Of a stretch of 62,092 nucleotides of DNA, positions 35,595-44,546 are shown in pieces (within the stretch, counting starts at the first letter, position 1; each line of letters opens with the position of its first letter). Origin of the DNA: Streptomyces violaceorubidus (GTDB lineage Bacteria; Actinomycetota; Actinomycetes; Streptomycetales; Streptomycetaceae); the NCBI RefSeq assembly GCF_000717995.1, contig NZ_JODM01000041.1:1-62092 (forward strand), written 5' to 3'. A model generated the notes under the pieces. It did no database searches, was not told the DNA's origin, and saw only the letters and a program-made list of their open reading frames with translations. Position numbers and translations under genes: made by a program.

Positions 35595-36235
35595 TGACCC
35601 CGCAGACCGGCCCCTCCCCGCTGCTGATCGCCTGCGCGCTCGGCATCGAGCACCTCGCCCTGCGCACCGGCGACCGCGCGGGCGCGGGCGGGCCGGTCAC
35701 CGTCCTGCGCACCGGCATGGGCCCCAAGGCGGCCGAACGCTCGGTCTCCCGGGTCCTGGCCGACCCGGCGTTCGAGTTGGCCGCGGTGCTCGCCACCGGC
35801 TTCTGCGCGGGACTGGCCCCCGGCATGCACCCCGGCGACCTGGTCGTCGCCGAGGAGACCCGGGACCCGCGTTCCACCGTCGCCTGCGTCGCGACCGACC
35901 GGCTCGTCAAGGAACTCGCGCGAGCCGTCCCCGGGCGCACCGTCCACACCGGGCCGCTGACCGGCTCGGACCACGTCGTCCGCGGCCCCGAACGGGCCGA
36001 CCTGCTCGCGACCGGCGCGATCGCCGTGGACATGGAGTCCGCGGCCACGCTCCTGAGCGCCGTCCGCACGGGCCCGCGCCCGGTTGCGGCCGTCCGAGTG
36101 GTCGTGGACGCCCCGGAACACGAACTCGTCCGGATCGGCACCGTACGCGGTGGAATATCGGCTTTCCGTGTTCTTCGATCCGTTCTTCCCGCATTTTTCC
36201 AATGGCACCGTTCTTTGTTGCTCCCCCGGAGGTGA
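35594..36235 (+). CDS. hpnG: Adenosylhopane nucleosidase-type phosphorylase HpnG
   Basis: 213 residues from ATG 35594, overlapping the shc stop. It is in the purine-nucleoside-phosphorylase (MTA/SAH nucleosidase-like) superfamily: LRTGMGPKAAERSV, ATGFCAGLAPGMHPGDLVVAEE, and DMESAATLL with the catalytic acid. Established: HpnG removes adenine from adenosylhopane to give ribosylhopane (or its phosphorylated form). It is shorter than nucleosidases but normal for HpnG. Confidence 0.92.
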   Translation: MTPQTGPSPLLIACALGIEHLALRTGDRAGAGGPVTVLRTGMGPKAAERSVSRVLADPAFELAAVLATGFCAGLAPGMHPGDLVVAEETRDPRSTVACVATDRLVKELARAVPGRTVHTGPLTGSDHVVRGPERADLLATGAIAVDMESAATLLSAVRTGPRPVAAVRVVVDAPEHELVRIGTVRGGISAFRVLRSVLPAFFQWHRSLLLPRR

Positions 36236-36241
36236 GCCCAG

Positions 36242-37264
36242 ATGGCCATGCCCCTGCGCCAGTCCATCAAGGTCGCTACATACCTGGCCGAACAGAAGAT
36301 TCGCCGACGGGACAAGTTCCCGCTCATCGTGGAACTGGAGCCGCTCTTCGCCTGCAACCTGAAGTGTGAGGGGTGCGGGAAGATCCAGCACCCGGCCGGC
36401 GTGCTCAAGCAGCGCATGCCCGTCGCGCAGGCCGTGGGAGCGGTCCTGGAGTCGGGGGCGCCGATGGTCTCCATCGCCGGCGGCGAACCCCTGATGCACC
36501 CCCAGATCGACGAGATCGTGCGGCAGTTGGTGGCCAAGCGGAAGTACGTCTTCCTCTGCACCAACGCGCTGCTCATGCGCAAGAAGATGGACAAGTTCAC
36601 GCCCTCGCCGTACTTCGCCTTCGCCGTGCACATCGACGGGCTGCGCGAGCGGCACGACGAGTCCGTGGCCAAGGAGGGCGTGTTCGACGAGGCCGTGGAG
36701 GCCATCAAGGAGGCCAAGCGGCGCGGCTTCCGGGTGACCACCAACTCGACCTTCTTCAACACCGACACCCCGCAGACCATCGTCGAGGTGCTCAACTTCC
36801 TCAACGACGACCTCAAGGTCGACGAGATGATGATCTCGCCCGCCTACGCCTACGAGAAGGCGCCCGACCAGGATCACTTCCTGGGCGTGGAGCAGACCCG
36901 CGAGCTGTTCAGGAAGGCCTTCTCGGGCGGCAACCGCGCCCGCTGGCGGCTCAACCACTCCCCGTTGTTCCTCGACTTCCTCGAGGGCAAGGTCGACTTC
37001 CCGTGCACCGCCTGGGCGATCCCGAACTACTCGCTCTTCGGCTGGCAGCGCCCCTGCTACCTGATGAGCGACGGATACGTCCCGACGTACCGGGAGCTGA
37101 TCGAGAAGACCGACTGGGACAAGTACGGCCGGGGCAAGGACCCGCGCTGCGACAACTGCATGGCGCACTGCGGCTACGAGCCCACCGCCGTACTGGCCAC
37201 CATGGGCTCGCTCAAGGAGTCCCTGCGCGCCATGCGCGAGACCGTCTCCTCGAACCGGGAGTGA
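36242..37264 (+). CDS. hpnH: Radical SAM adenosylhopane synthase HpnH
   Basis: 340 residues from ATG 36242 with GGAGGTGA upstream. The radical-SAM cluster motif is C38-x3-C42-x2-C45 ([11 protein letters not shown]), followed by [13 protein letters not shown]-terminal SPASM-like region has [15 protein letters not shown]. Established: HpnH adds a 5'-deoxyadenosyl radical to hopene, the first step of side-chain extension. Spacing from hpnG is 6 bp and to ispG 4 bp, so it is part of the same operon. Confidence 0.96.
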   Translation: MAMPLRQSIKVATYLAEQKIRRRDKFPLIVELEPLFACNLKCEGCGKIQHPAGVLKQRMPVAQAVGAVLESGAPMVSIAGGEPLMHPQIDEIVRQLVAKRKYVFLCTNALLMRKKMDKFTPSPYFAFAVHIDGLRERHDESVAKEGVFDEAVEAIKEAKRRGFRVTTNSTFFNTDTPQTIVEVLNFLNDDLKVDEMMISPAYAYEKAPDQDHFLGVEQTRELFRKAFSGGNRARWRLNHSPLFLDFLEGKVDFPCTAWAIPNYSLFGWQRPCYLMSDGYVPTYRELIEKTDWDKYGRGKDPRCDNCMAHCGYEPTAVLATMGSLKESLRAMRETVSSNRE

Positions 37265-37268
37265 GGTC

Positions 37269-37880
37269 ATGACCGCCATCCCCTTGGGGCTCCCCGAGGT
37301 ACCGGTCCGGCCGATCGCCGAGCGGCGCGTGTCGCGGCGGATCCAGGTCGGGCCGGTGGCGGTCGGGGGCGGCGCCCCGGTGTCGGTGCAGTCGATGACG
37401 ACCACCCGCACGTCCGACATCGGGGCCACGCTCCAGCAGATCGCCGAGCTGACGGCGTCCGGCTGCCAGATCGTCCGCGTGGCCTGCCCGACCCAGGACG
37501 ACGCCGACGCGCTGCCCGTCATCGCCAGGGCGCTGGCGGAGTCCGCGCTGTGGGAGGCGTCGCTCTTCGAGGAGCACGACTTCCGCGACATCAAGATCTC
37601 GGTCAAGCACAACGACCCGGTCGTCATGGTCGAGGCCTACCGCCAGAGCGCCCCGCCGGTCGAGGAGATCAAGGTCGGCATCCAGATCCTCCAGTCGCTG
37701 GGGCTCAGGGAGCGCCGGCTGGAGATCGTCTCCTGCCCGTCCTGCGGCCGTGCCCAGGTGGACGTGTACAAGCTGGCCGAGGAGGTCACCGCCGGTCTGG
37801 AGGGCATGGAGGTCCCGCTCCGCGTCGCCGTCATGGGCTGCGTCGTCAACTGGAGAACATCCGGGGACCACGCGACCTGA
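37269..37880 (+). pseudogene. ispG: ispG (4-hydroxy-3-methylbut-2-enyl diphosphate synthase) with internal deletions and lost 3' end
   Basis: 203 residues where IspG is usually about 385. The N-terminus is intact ([45 protein letters not shown]). It then jumps directly to [18 protein letters not shown], skipping about 60 residues of the TIM barrel. A second jump from MVEAYRQ to [12 protein letters not shown] skips about 45. The iron-sulfur cysteines in SCPSCGR and MGCVVN remain, but the frame leaves the family right after VVN, losing the catalytic GPGE Glu and the rest, and runs on to a TGA at 37880 inside dxs. The estimates of missing length are from family knowledge. Activity is very unlikely. 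Confidence 0.85.
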
Positions 37881-39793
37881 AGACGCTGTCCGAGGCGGAA
37901 CTCGGTGAACTGTCCGACGAGATACGTGACTTCCTGGTGCACGCGGTCGCCCGCACCGGCGGTCACCTCGGACCCAATCTCGGCGTGGTGGAACTCACCG
38001 TCGCCCTGCACCGGGTCTTCGAGTCGCCGGACGACCGCATCCTGTGGGACACCGGCCACCAGAGCTACGTACACAAACTACTGACCGGGCGTCAGGACTT
38101 CTCCAAGCTGCGGAGCAAGGGAGGCCTGTCCGGCTACCCCTCGCGCGAGGAGTCCGAGCACGACGTCATCGAGAACAGCCACGCCTCCACCGTCCTCGGC
38201 TGGGCCGACGGTCTCGCCAAGGCCCGGCAGGTGCGGGGGGAGCGGAACCACGTCGTGGCCGTGATCGGCGACGGCGCGCTCACCGGCGGCATGGCCTGGG
38301 AGGCGCTGAACAACATCGCGGCGGCCCGGGACCGCCCGCTGATCATCGTCGTCAACGACAACGAACGCTCCTACGCCCCGACCATCGGCGGCCTCGCCCA
38401 CCACCTGGCGACCCTGCGCACCACCGACGGCTACGAGCGGGCCCTGGCCTGGGGCAAGGACGTGCTCCAGCGCACGCCCGTGGTCGGCAACACCGTCTAC
38501 GAGGCCCTGCACGGGGCGAAGAAGGGCTTCAAGGACGCCTTCGCTCCGCAGGGCCTCTTCGAGGACCTCGGGCTGAAGTACCTCGGGCCGATCGACGGGC
38601 ACGACATCGGTGCCGTCGAGTCGGCGCTGCGCCGCGCCAAAGGCTTCCACGGCCCGGTCCTGGTGCACTGCCTCACCGAGAAGGGCCGCGGCTACGAACC
38701 CGCCCTGCGCGACGAGGAGGACCACTTCCACACCGTGGGCGTGATGGACCCGCTCACCTGCGAGCCGCTCAGTCCGGCGGGCGGCCCGTCCTGGACCTCG
38801 GTGTTCGGTGAGGAGATCGTCCGGATCGGCGAGGAGCGCGAGGACGTCGTCGCGATCACCGCGGCCATGCTGCACCCGGTCGGCCTGGCGCCGTTCGCCG
38901 CCCGCTTCCCCGACCGGGTCTGGGACGTCGGCATCGCCGAGCAGCACGCCGCCGTGTCCGCGGCCGGTCTCGCCACCGGCGGACTGCACCCCGTCGTCGC
39001 CGTCTACGCCACCTTCCTCAACCGCGCCTTCGACCAGCTCCTGATGGACGTGGCACTGCACCGCTGCGGCGTCACCTTCGTCCTGGACCGGGCCGGCGTC
39101 ACCGGTGTCGACGGTGCCTCGCACAACGGCATGTGGGACATGTCCGTCCTCCAGGTCGTCCCCGGGCTGCGGATCGCCGCCCCGCGCGACGCCGACCAGC
39201 TGCGCGCCCAGCTGCGCGAGGCGGTCGCCGTGGACGACGCCCCGACGCTGCTGCGCTTCCCGAAGGAGTCCGTCGGCCCCGCCGTACCCGCCGTGGACCG
39301 GATCGGCGGCCTGGACGTCCTGCACGCCGGGGACCGGCCCGAGGTGCTGCTCGTGGCCGTGGGCGTGATGGCGCCCGTCTGCCTCGGGGCCGCAGAACTC
39401 CTGGAGGCCCGCGGCATCGGCTGCACCGTCGTCGACCCCCGCTGGGTCAAGCCCGTCGACCCGGCGCTCGCGCCCCTCGCCGCCCGGCACCGGCTGGTGG
39501 CCGTGGTCGAGGACAACAGCCGGGCCGCCGGGGTCGGTTCGGCGGTGGCCCTGGCACTGGGCGACGCCGAGGTCGACGTGCCCGTGCGCCGCTTCGGCAT
39601 CCCCGAGCAGTTCCTCGCGCACGCCAAGCGCGCCGAGGTGCTCGCGGACATCGGGCTGACCCCGGTCGACGTCGCCGGCCGGATCGGCGCGAGTCTGGCC
39701 CTCGCCGAACCGGCCGTTCAGGGGCCCGGGAAACCGGCAGTGGAACAGTCCGGCGACGGACGGATCGTCATGCCAGCGCAAGGAGAGAACTGA
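37850..39793 (+). CDS. dxs: 1-deoxy-D-xylulose-5-phosphate synthase, start codon missing
   Basis: About 647 residues of Dxs from [21 protein letters not shown] onward. Complete domains: ThDP-binding [18 protein letters not shown] and NDN, the [11 protein letters not shown] linker, and the transketolase-like half with [17 protein letters not shown]. It condenses pyruvate and glyceraldehyde-3-phosphate. No ATG, GTG or TTG with a ribosome-binding site lies near the family N-terminus: the coding sequence begins immediately at the truncated ispG junction, in a different frame. The first in-frame start is GTG 37937, which would cost about 29 conserved residues. It may be untranslated here. Confidence 0.85.
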   Translation: MENIRGPRDLKTLSEAELGELSDEIRDFLVHAVARTGGHLGPNLGVVELTVALHRVFESPDDRILWDTGHQSYVHKLLTGRQDFSKLRSKGGLSGYPSREESEHDVIENSHASTVLGWADGLAKARQVRGERNHVVAVIGDGALTGGMAWEALNNIAAARDRPLIIVVNDNERSYAPTIGGLAHHLATLRTTDGYERALAWGKDVLQRTPVVGNTVYEALHGAKKGFKDAFAPQGLFEDLGLKYLGPIDGHDIGAVESALRRAKGFHGPVLVHCLTEKGRGYEPALRDEEDHFHTVGVMDPLTCEPLSPAGGPSWTSVFGEEIVRIGEEREDVVAITAAMLHPVGLAPFAARFPDRVWDVGIAEQHAAVSAAGLATGGLHPVVAVYATFLNRAFDQLLMDVALHRCGVTFVLDRAGVTGVDGASHNGMWDMSVLQVVPGLRIAAPRDADQLRAQLREAVAVDDAPTLLRFPKESVGPAVPAVDRIGGLDVLHAGDRPEVLLVAVGVMAPVCLGAAELLEARGIGCTVVDPRWVKPVDPALAPLAARHRLVAVVEDNSRAAGVGSAVALALGDAEVDVPVRRFGIPEQFLAHAKRAEVLADIGLTPVDVAGRIGASLALAEPAVQGPGKPAVEQSGDGRIVMPAQGEN

Positions 39794-41179
39794 ATGACCA
39801 AGGAGTTCGACCTCGCCGCGCTCTTGGCCGAGCGCGGGGCCGAGCGGTACGAGCTGCACGCCAAGCACCTCAACCACCAGCTGCCGCGCATGCTGCACAC
39901 CATCGGCTTCGACAAGGTCTACGAGCGGGCCGAGGGCGCGCACTTCTGGGACGCGGACGGCAACGACTACCTGGACATGCTCGCCGGGTTCGCCGTGATG
40001 GGCCTGGGCCGCCACCACCCCGTCGTCCGCAAGGCGCTGCACGACGTCCTCGACGCCTCGCTCGCCGACCTGACCCGCTTCGACTGCCCGCCGCTGCCGG
40101 GGCTGCTGGCCGAGAAGCTGCTCTCCTACAGCCCGCACCTGGACCGGGTCTTCTTCGGCAACAGCGGCACCGAGGCCGTCGAGACCGCGCTGAAGTTCGC
40201 CCGGTACGCGACCGGCAGACGGCGGATCCTGTACTGCTCGCACGCCTTCCACGGGCTGACCACCGGCTCGCTGTCCGTCAACGGCGAGGACGGTTTCCGC
40301 AAGGGCTTCGCCCCCCTGCTCCCCGACACCGCCGTCCCGCTCGGCGACCTGGAGGCCCTGGCGCGCGAGCTGGGGAAGGGCGACGTGGCCGCCCTGATCG
40401 TGGAGCCGGTCCAGGGCAAGGGCGTGCACGAGGCCCCGCCCGGCTACCTGCTCGCCGCGCAGGAACTGCTGCACCGGCACAAGGCGCTGCTGATCGCCGA
40501 CGAGGTGCAGACGGGCCTCGGCCGCACGGGCAAGTTCTACGCCTACCAGCACGAGGACGGGGTGGAGCCCGACCTGGTCTGCGTGGCCAAGGCGCTGTCC
40601 GGCGGGTACGTGCCGGTGGGCGCCACCCTGGGCAAGGACTGGATCTTCCAGAAGGTGTACTCCTCGATGGACCGGGTGCAGGTCCACTCGGCGAGCTTCG
40701 GGTCCAACGCGCAGGCCATGGCCGCCGGGCTCGCGGTGCTGTCGGTGATGGAGAACGAGGAGATCGTGGCGAACGCCGCCGCGGTGGGGGAGCGGCTGAA
40801 GTCCCGGCTGACGGAGCTGGTGGGCCGCTACGAGCTGCTCGCCGACGTACGGGGCCGCGGGCTGATGATCGGCATCGAGTTCGGCAGGCCCCGCTCCCTG
40901 AAGCTGCGCAGCCGCTGGACGATGTTGCAGGCCGCGCGGAAGGGACTGTTCGCGCAGATGGTGGTCGTACCGCTGTTGCAGCGCCACCGAATCCTGACCC
41001 AGGTCTCCGGCGACCACCTGGAGGTGATCAAGCTGATCCCGCCGCTGATCATCGACACCGCCGACGCCGACCGGTTCGTCGACGCCTTCACGGAGGTGAT
41101 GGAGGACGCGCACAACGGTGGCGGCCTGATGTGGGACTTCGGCAAGACCCTGGTCAAGCAGGCGGTGGCCAACCGCTGA
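39794..41179 (+). CDS. hpnO: Class III aminotransferase HpnO (ribosylhopane to aminobacteriohopanetriol)
   Basis: 461 residues from ATG 39794 with AGGAGAG upstream, 0 bp after dxs. PLP fold-type I: FFGNSGTEAVETALKFAR, LIADEVQTGLGRTGKFYAY with the PLP-binding Asp, and the Schiff-base Lys in VCVAKALSGGYVPVG. It resembles acetylornithine aminotransferases, as HpnO proteins do. As last gene of the hopanoid operon its expected role is reductive amination of the ribosylhopane-derived aldehyde to aminobacteriohopanetriol; this is inferred from context plus family. Confidence 0.88.
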   Translation: MTKEFDLAALLAERGAERYELHAKHLNHQLPRMLHTIGFDKVYERAEGAHFWDADGNDYLDMLAGFAVMGLGRHHPVVRKALHDVLDASLADLTRFDCPPLPGLLAEKLLSYSPHLDRVFFGNSGTEAVETALKFARYATGRRRILYCSHAFHGLTTGSLSVNGEDGFRKGFAPLLPDTAVPLGDLEALARELGKGDVAALIVEPVQGKGVHEAPPGYLLAAQELLHRHKALLIADEVQTGLGRTGKFYAYQHEDGVEPDLVCVAKALSGGYVPVGATLGKDWIFQKVYSSMDRVQVHSASFGSNAQAMAAGLAVLSVMENEEIVANAAAVGERLKSRLTELVGRYELLADVRGRGLMIGIEFGRPRSLKLRSRWTMLQAARKGLFAQMVVVPLLQRHRILTQVSGDHLEVIKLIPPLIIDTADADRFVDAFTEVMEDAHNGGGLMWDFGKTLVKQAVANR

Positions 41180-41197
41180 ACCCGCCCTGTGCGTCCT

Positions 41198-41232
41198 TTG
41201 CCTCTGAGGCAAGAAATTTGCCTCCCGGGCAA
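41198..41232. promoter_or_regulatory. Twin palindromic operators of the XRE-cupin regulator
   Basis: TTGCCTCTGAGGCAA (41198-41212) is a perfect 15-bp palindrome with a 1-bp centre. TTGCCTCCCGGGCAA (41218-41232) is a near-perfect second copy. Their centres are 20 bp apart, about two helical turns, and the second ends 20 bp before the ATG of the regulator gene. This is the expected layout for cooperative binding and self-repression by a dimeric HTH protein. Confidence 0.75.
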
Positions 41233-41252
41233 GAAGCGGGCTGAATGGAGGC

Positions 41253-41879
41253 ATGAGCTCCTCCGACACCGGCCCCGCCGAGGGGGCCGTCGCCGCCGTC
41301 GCGCCCCAGCTGCGTGAGCTGCGGCGGCGGGCCGCCCTCACCCTGGAGGCCGCGGCCCGCGCCGCCGGGCTCTCGCCGGCCCACCTGTCCCGCCTGGAGA
41401 CCGGGCAGCGCCAGCCCTCGCTGCCGATGCTGCTCTCCCTCGCCCGTGTCTACGGTACGACCGTCGCCGAGCTGCTGGGGGAGACGGCCGCCGACCGGGA
41501 CGCCGTGGTGCGCGCCGCCGACATGGAACCCACGAGCGCGGGCGGCTGGACGTACTACCGCGCCGGAGCGCCGGGCCGCGGCATGCACGCCCTGCGCGTC
41601 CAGGTACCGTACGGCTCCCAGGGCGACATCGTGCGCGTGCACCCCGGGGAGGAGTGGCTTCACGTGCTGAGGGGCCGGTTGCGCCTGCGCCTCGCGGACG
41701 CCGAGCACCGGCTCGCCGCGGGGGACAGCGCCCACTTCGACTCGACGACCCCGCACCGGATCGCCGCGCAGGACCCCGACGGGGTCGAGCTCCTCTTCGT
41801 CCACACCCTGCTGCAGAGCCCGACGGCCGCGCTGTGCCTCGGCCCCGCCCCCGTCCCGAACCCTGGAGAGATGCCATGA
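41253..41879 (+). CDS. XRE-family regulator with C-terminal cupin domain
   Basis: 208 residues. The N-terminal helix-turn-helix is at about 15-75 (LRELRRRAALTLEAAARAAGLSPAHLSRLETGQRQPSLPMLLSLARVYG). The C-terminal cupin domain (about 105-190) has IVRVHPGEEWLHVLRGRLRLRLAD and LAAGDSAHFDSTTPHRI. Such proteins repress a small adjacent operon and sense a small molecule through the cupin. ATG 41253, near GGAGG. It overlaps the downstream 39-residue membrane protein by ATGA, so the two are co-expressed. Confidence 0.92.
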   Translation: MSSSDTGPAEGAVAAVAPQLRELRRRAALTLEAAARAAGLSPAHLSRLETGQRQPSLPMLLSLARVYGTTVAELLGETAADRDAVVRAADMEPTSAGGWTYYRAGAPGRGMHALRVQVPYGSQGDIVRVHPGEEWLHVLRGRLRLRLADAEHRLAAGDSAHFDSTTPHRIAAQDPDGVELLFVHTLLQSPTAALCLGPAPVPNPGEMP

Positions 41880-41995
41880 GCAGCATGCAGGAGAAGTTCC
41901 CCCGCGCCCTGTGGGTACGACTGCTCGTCTACATCGCCCTGGGGCACGTCTTCGGCGGCTTCCTCTACCTGCTGTTCGAGATCGGCGCCAAGTAG
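41876..41995 (+). CDS. Small single-span membrane protein (DUF6126-like)
   Basis: 39 residues. A short charged N-terminus (MSSMQEKFPRALWVR) precedes one membrane helix (LLVYIALGHVFGGFLYLLFEI) ending GAK. The ATG overlaps the regulator's stop (ATGA). From memory it matches the small DUF6126 family that follows XRE-cupin regulators in Streptomyces. The function is unknown; the conserved pairing suggests that the regulator controls it. Confidence 0.72.
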   Translation: MSSMQEKFPRALWVRLLVYIALGHVFGGFLYLLFEIGAK

Positions 41996-42019
41996 TAGCG
42001 GCCGCGAGCGGGGCCCGGC

Positions 42020-42817
42020 TCAGTCCAGCATCCGCTCGCACAGCCGCTGCCTGGTCGCGGCCGTGAGCCGCAGCCCCTTCTCCAGGTACGCGTCGACGCC
42101 GCCCCACGTCTCCTCGATGGTCTCGAAGGCCGCCGCCAGGTACTCGGCGCGCGCGTCGAACAGCGGGCTGAGCAGCTCCATGACCTCGGGGGAGTAGGCC
42201 GAGGCCGCGGAGCCGCTGCGGCGCACCCGGTAGCGGCGGTGCGCGGCGTTCGACTTCAGGTAGTCCTCGACGACGGCCTCGTGCTCGACGCCCAGGGCGA
42301 GCAGGGTGACGGCGACGGACAGGCCCGCACGGTCCTTTCCGGCGGCGCAGTGCATCAGCGCGGGGACGCTGTCCTCGGCGAGCGCGTGCAGGATCCGGGA
42401 GTGCTCCGCCGTGCGCTGCGTGACGAGCGAGCGGTAGGAGCCGATCATGCGGTGGACGGCCTTGCCGTCGGCGAGGATGGCGCGCAGCTGGTCGAGGTCT
42501 CCGTCCCGGACCATCTTCCAGAACTCGGCGCCGTCGGCCGGATCGCTCAGCGGCAGGTTCACGTTGCGTACGCCCGGCAGCTCGACGTCCGGGCCTTCGA
42601 GCTTCTGGTCGGCCGCGTTGCGGAAGTCGAAGATCGTGTGCAGGCCCAGCGAGGCCAGGAACGCGGTGTCCTCGGCGGTGGCGTGTGCCAGGTGACCGCT
42701 GCGGAACAGCACCCCCGGTCGCACCCGCCGCCCGTCCACGGTCGGCAGTCCGCCCACGTCCCGGAAGTTGCGCACACCGGTCAGCTCGGGTTCGGTCGAG
42801 GGAACCTGCTGCGTCAC
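42020..42817 (-). CDS. Tyrosine-protein phosphatase (PTP-loop type)
   Basis: 265 residues from GTG 42817 with GGGAGGAG 6 bp upstream. It has NFRDVGGLPTVDGRRVRPGVLFRSGHL at the N-terminus and the signature loop MHCAAGKDRAG (HCxxGKDR), the pattern of bacterial Y-phosphatase2/PTP proteins that act on phosphotyrosine or phospholipids. A C-terminal helical region follows (about 185-265). It lies convergent to the DUF6126 gene with a 24-bp gap. Confidence 0.88.
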   Translation of the reverse strand: MTQQVPSTEPELTGVRNFRDVGGLPTVDGRRVRPGVLFRSGHLAHATAEDTAFLASLGLHTIFDFRNAADQKLEGPDVELPGVRNVNLPLSDPADGAEFWKMVRDGDLDQLRAILADGKAVHRMIGSYRSLVTQRTAEHSRILHALAEDSVPALMHCAAGKDRAGLSVAVTLLALGVEHEAVVEDYLKSNAAHRRYRVRRSGSAASAYSPEVMELLSPLFDARAEYLAAAFETIEETWGGVDAYLEKGLRLTAATRQRLCERMLD

Positions 42818-42986
42818 GGGGACTCCTCCCACTCCACCGCCGCCGCTGCTCGCCGGCGGGTGCGGTTCGACGATACGGCATGACCTGGGAGTGAAATCCC
42901 ACCTCTAGGGATGTTGCGAGCGAATAGAGGTCTTCTGTCCGAATTGGCCTCTTGATAACAACTGGCCCCGAAATGGCGGAGAGAGA

Positions 42987-43046
42987 ATGAGGGCGCGTGA
43001 GCAGGGTCATATCCGTGACCGTGCGTTGCCCGTCATGTTCACGTAA
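42987..43046 (+). other. Possible 19-residue leader ORF
   Basis: In the 583-bp gap 42818-43400, upstream of the riboswitch, an ATG with GGAGAGAG just before it opens a 19-codon frame ending TAA. The product is hydrophilic (MRAREQGHIRDRALPVMFT). The surrounding DNA is unusually AT-rich for this genome. It may be a leader peptide or chance. Confidence 0.2.
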
Positions 43047-43207
43047 TTCGGCTGGTTTTCCGGGTGGTTCAGGGAAAGCGGCGTGATGGAAATCGACGCA
43101 GGGTTACCGGTTACTCCCGTAAAGGATCTATCGGAACACCGGTCGGCGGAACCCCTCGCTTGTCCCTGCGCGTCCTGGTCCCTTACGTTCACCACCGATC
43201 CGGACGG

Positions 43208-43389
43208 ACGCCTAATCCTGCCGCCGACCGGAGCCCGCACTCATCCACCACCCGTACACGGCAGGAGCGGGGGACCCACAGGTAGAACTGCCTGTTCCGG
43301 TTCCCGGAACGGCTTGGGGTAAAGCCGCGTTTCGGCGCGGCCGGGCATCTCCAGCCCGCACCCGACAGCTCACCTCGCAGGCGCCGGAG
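43208..43389 (+). ncRNA. Cyclic-di-AMP riboswitch (ydaO/yuaA type)
   Basis: This leader of the M23 peptidase gene has the conserved blocks in order: CCTGCCG (about 43215) pairing with CGGCAGG (about 43259), GGAGCGGGGGACCCA, a variable hairpin (GTTCCGGTTCCCGGAAC), GCTTGGGGTAAAGCC, CCGGGC and the 3' block CCCGACAGCTCACCTCGCAG (about 43361-43380). These are the hallmarks of the c-di-AMP riboswitch found before cell-wall hydrolase genes in actinobacteria. It ends about 12 nt before the start codon. When c-di-AMP is bound such elements turn expression off. Boundaries are approximate. Confidence 0.88.
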
Positions 43390-43400
43390 AGGAATTCGCC

Positions 43401-44351
43401 ATGCCCGCGAAGGGTAAGCACCGCCGTACCAGGGCCATGCGCCTGACCCGCACCATCGCCGTCGCCGGAACCGGTGGCGCCGCGCTCGCGCTCCCGCTGA
43501 TGGGTGCCGCCGTCGCCAACGCCGCTCCCGCGCACTCCGTTTCCGAGCAGGCCGTGCAGTCCGTTCCGACTGCGGCCAAGAAGGCCGCCGCGAACGGTTC
43601 CGAGAAGAATTCGGATTCCCGCACGTACACCGTGAAGAGCGGTGACTACCTTTCGAAGATCGCCGACGAGCAGCACGTCGACGGCGGCTGGAAGAAGCTC
43701 TACGCGGACAACCGCGAGGCCGTCGGTTCCGACCCGTCGCTGATCCACCCCGGTCTGAAGCTCGTGATCGGCGGCAAGGCGGCCCAGTCCGCCGCGCCGT
43801 CCTCCGCGCAGACGCAGAAGCCCGCGCAGAAGTCCGCCGAGAAGCCCGCCGCCGAGAAGCCCGCCGCCGAGAAGTCGACGGACGCCGAGAAGACCTCCAC
43901 CTCCGCCTCCTCGAACACCGGCGCCCAGTCCGCGGCCGCCACCAGCGGCTACACCTCCCCCGTCGAGGGCGGCACCGTCGGCACCCCGTACCACCAGTCC
44001 GGCAGCATGTGGTCCAGCGGCTACCACACCGGCACCGACTTCGTCGTCCCGACCGGCACCTCGCTGAAGGCCGTCGGCGCGGGCACCGTCGTCTCCGCCG
44101 GCTGGGGCGGCGCCTACGGCAACCAGGTCGTCATCCAGCTCGCCGACGGCCACTACGCCCAGTACGCCCACCTCTCCGCGCTGTCCGTCTCCGCCGGCCA
44201 GTCGGTGACGGCCGGTCAGCAGGTCGGCCTCTCGGGCGCCACCGGCAACGTGACCGGACCGCACCTGCACTTCGAGATCCGCACCACGCCGGACTACGGC
44301 TCGGACATCGACCCGATCGCCTTCCTGCGCTCGCACGGCGTCTCCGTCTGA
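43401..44351 (+). CDS. Secreted LysM-M23 peptidoglycan endopeptidase
   Basis: 316 residues from ATG 43401 (GGAGAGGAA upstream). It has a long signal peptide ending VANA-AP (about residue 42), a LysM domain (about 73-122, YTVKSGDYLSKIADEQ), a Lys/Pro/Ala/Glu-rich linker (about 125-180), and an M23 domain with the zinc ligands in GYHTGTDFVV (HxxxD) and GPHLHFEIR (HxH). It cleaves peptidoglycan cross-bridges outside the cell. The c-di-AMP riboswitch just upstream is its likely control, tying wall hydrolysis to turgor/ion signalling. Confidence 0.93.
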   Translation: MPAKGKHRRTRAMRLTRTIAVAGTGGAALALPLMGAAVANAAPAHSVSEQAVQSVPTAAKKAAANGSEKNSDSRTYTVKSGDYLSKIADEQHVDGGWKKLYADNREAVGSDPSLIHPGLKLVIGGKAAQSAAPSSAQTQKPAQKSAEKPAAEKPAAEKSTDAEKTSTSASSNTGAQSAAATSGYTSPVEGGTVGTPYHQSGSMWSSGYHTGTDFVVPTGTSLKAVGAGTVVSAGWGGAYGNQVVIQLADGHYAQYAHLSALSVSAGQSVTAGQQVGLSGATGNVTGPHLHFEIRTTPDYGSDIDPIAFLRSHGVSV

Positions 44352-44379
44352 CGACCGGTTCCGCGCAGCCTCCGCGCCC

Positions 44380-44415
44380 CGAAGGCCGGACCCCGATCCC
44401 CGGGTCCGGCCTTCG
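44380..44415 (+). terminator. Terminator after the M23 peptidase gene
   Basis: CGAAGGCCGGACCC (44380-44393) pairs perfectly with GGGTCCGGCCTTCG (44402-44415), a 14-bp stem around an 8-base loop, 28 bp after the stop codon, followed by GCGTTT. Confidence 0.9.
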
Positions 44416-44546
44416 GCGTTTCGGTGTTTCCGGCCGTCCGATGTATTCCGGAATTGACGAACACTTTAGGAGTGGCCTTTCTCACCGACCGTCAAGCCCT
44501 TCCTACGGTCGCGTAAGTCACATTCCAGGGTGAATCATGGGCCGAT

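Noticed and set aside
38078..41341. A 1,087-codon open frame on the minus strand across dxs and hpnO
   Set aside because: It is the antisense shadow of two conserved genes in GC-rich DNA. The product is low-complexity and has no family signature.
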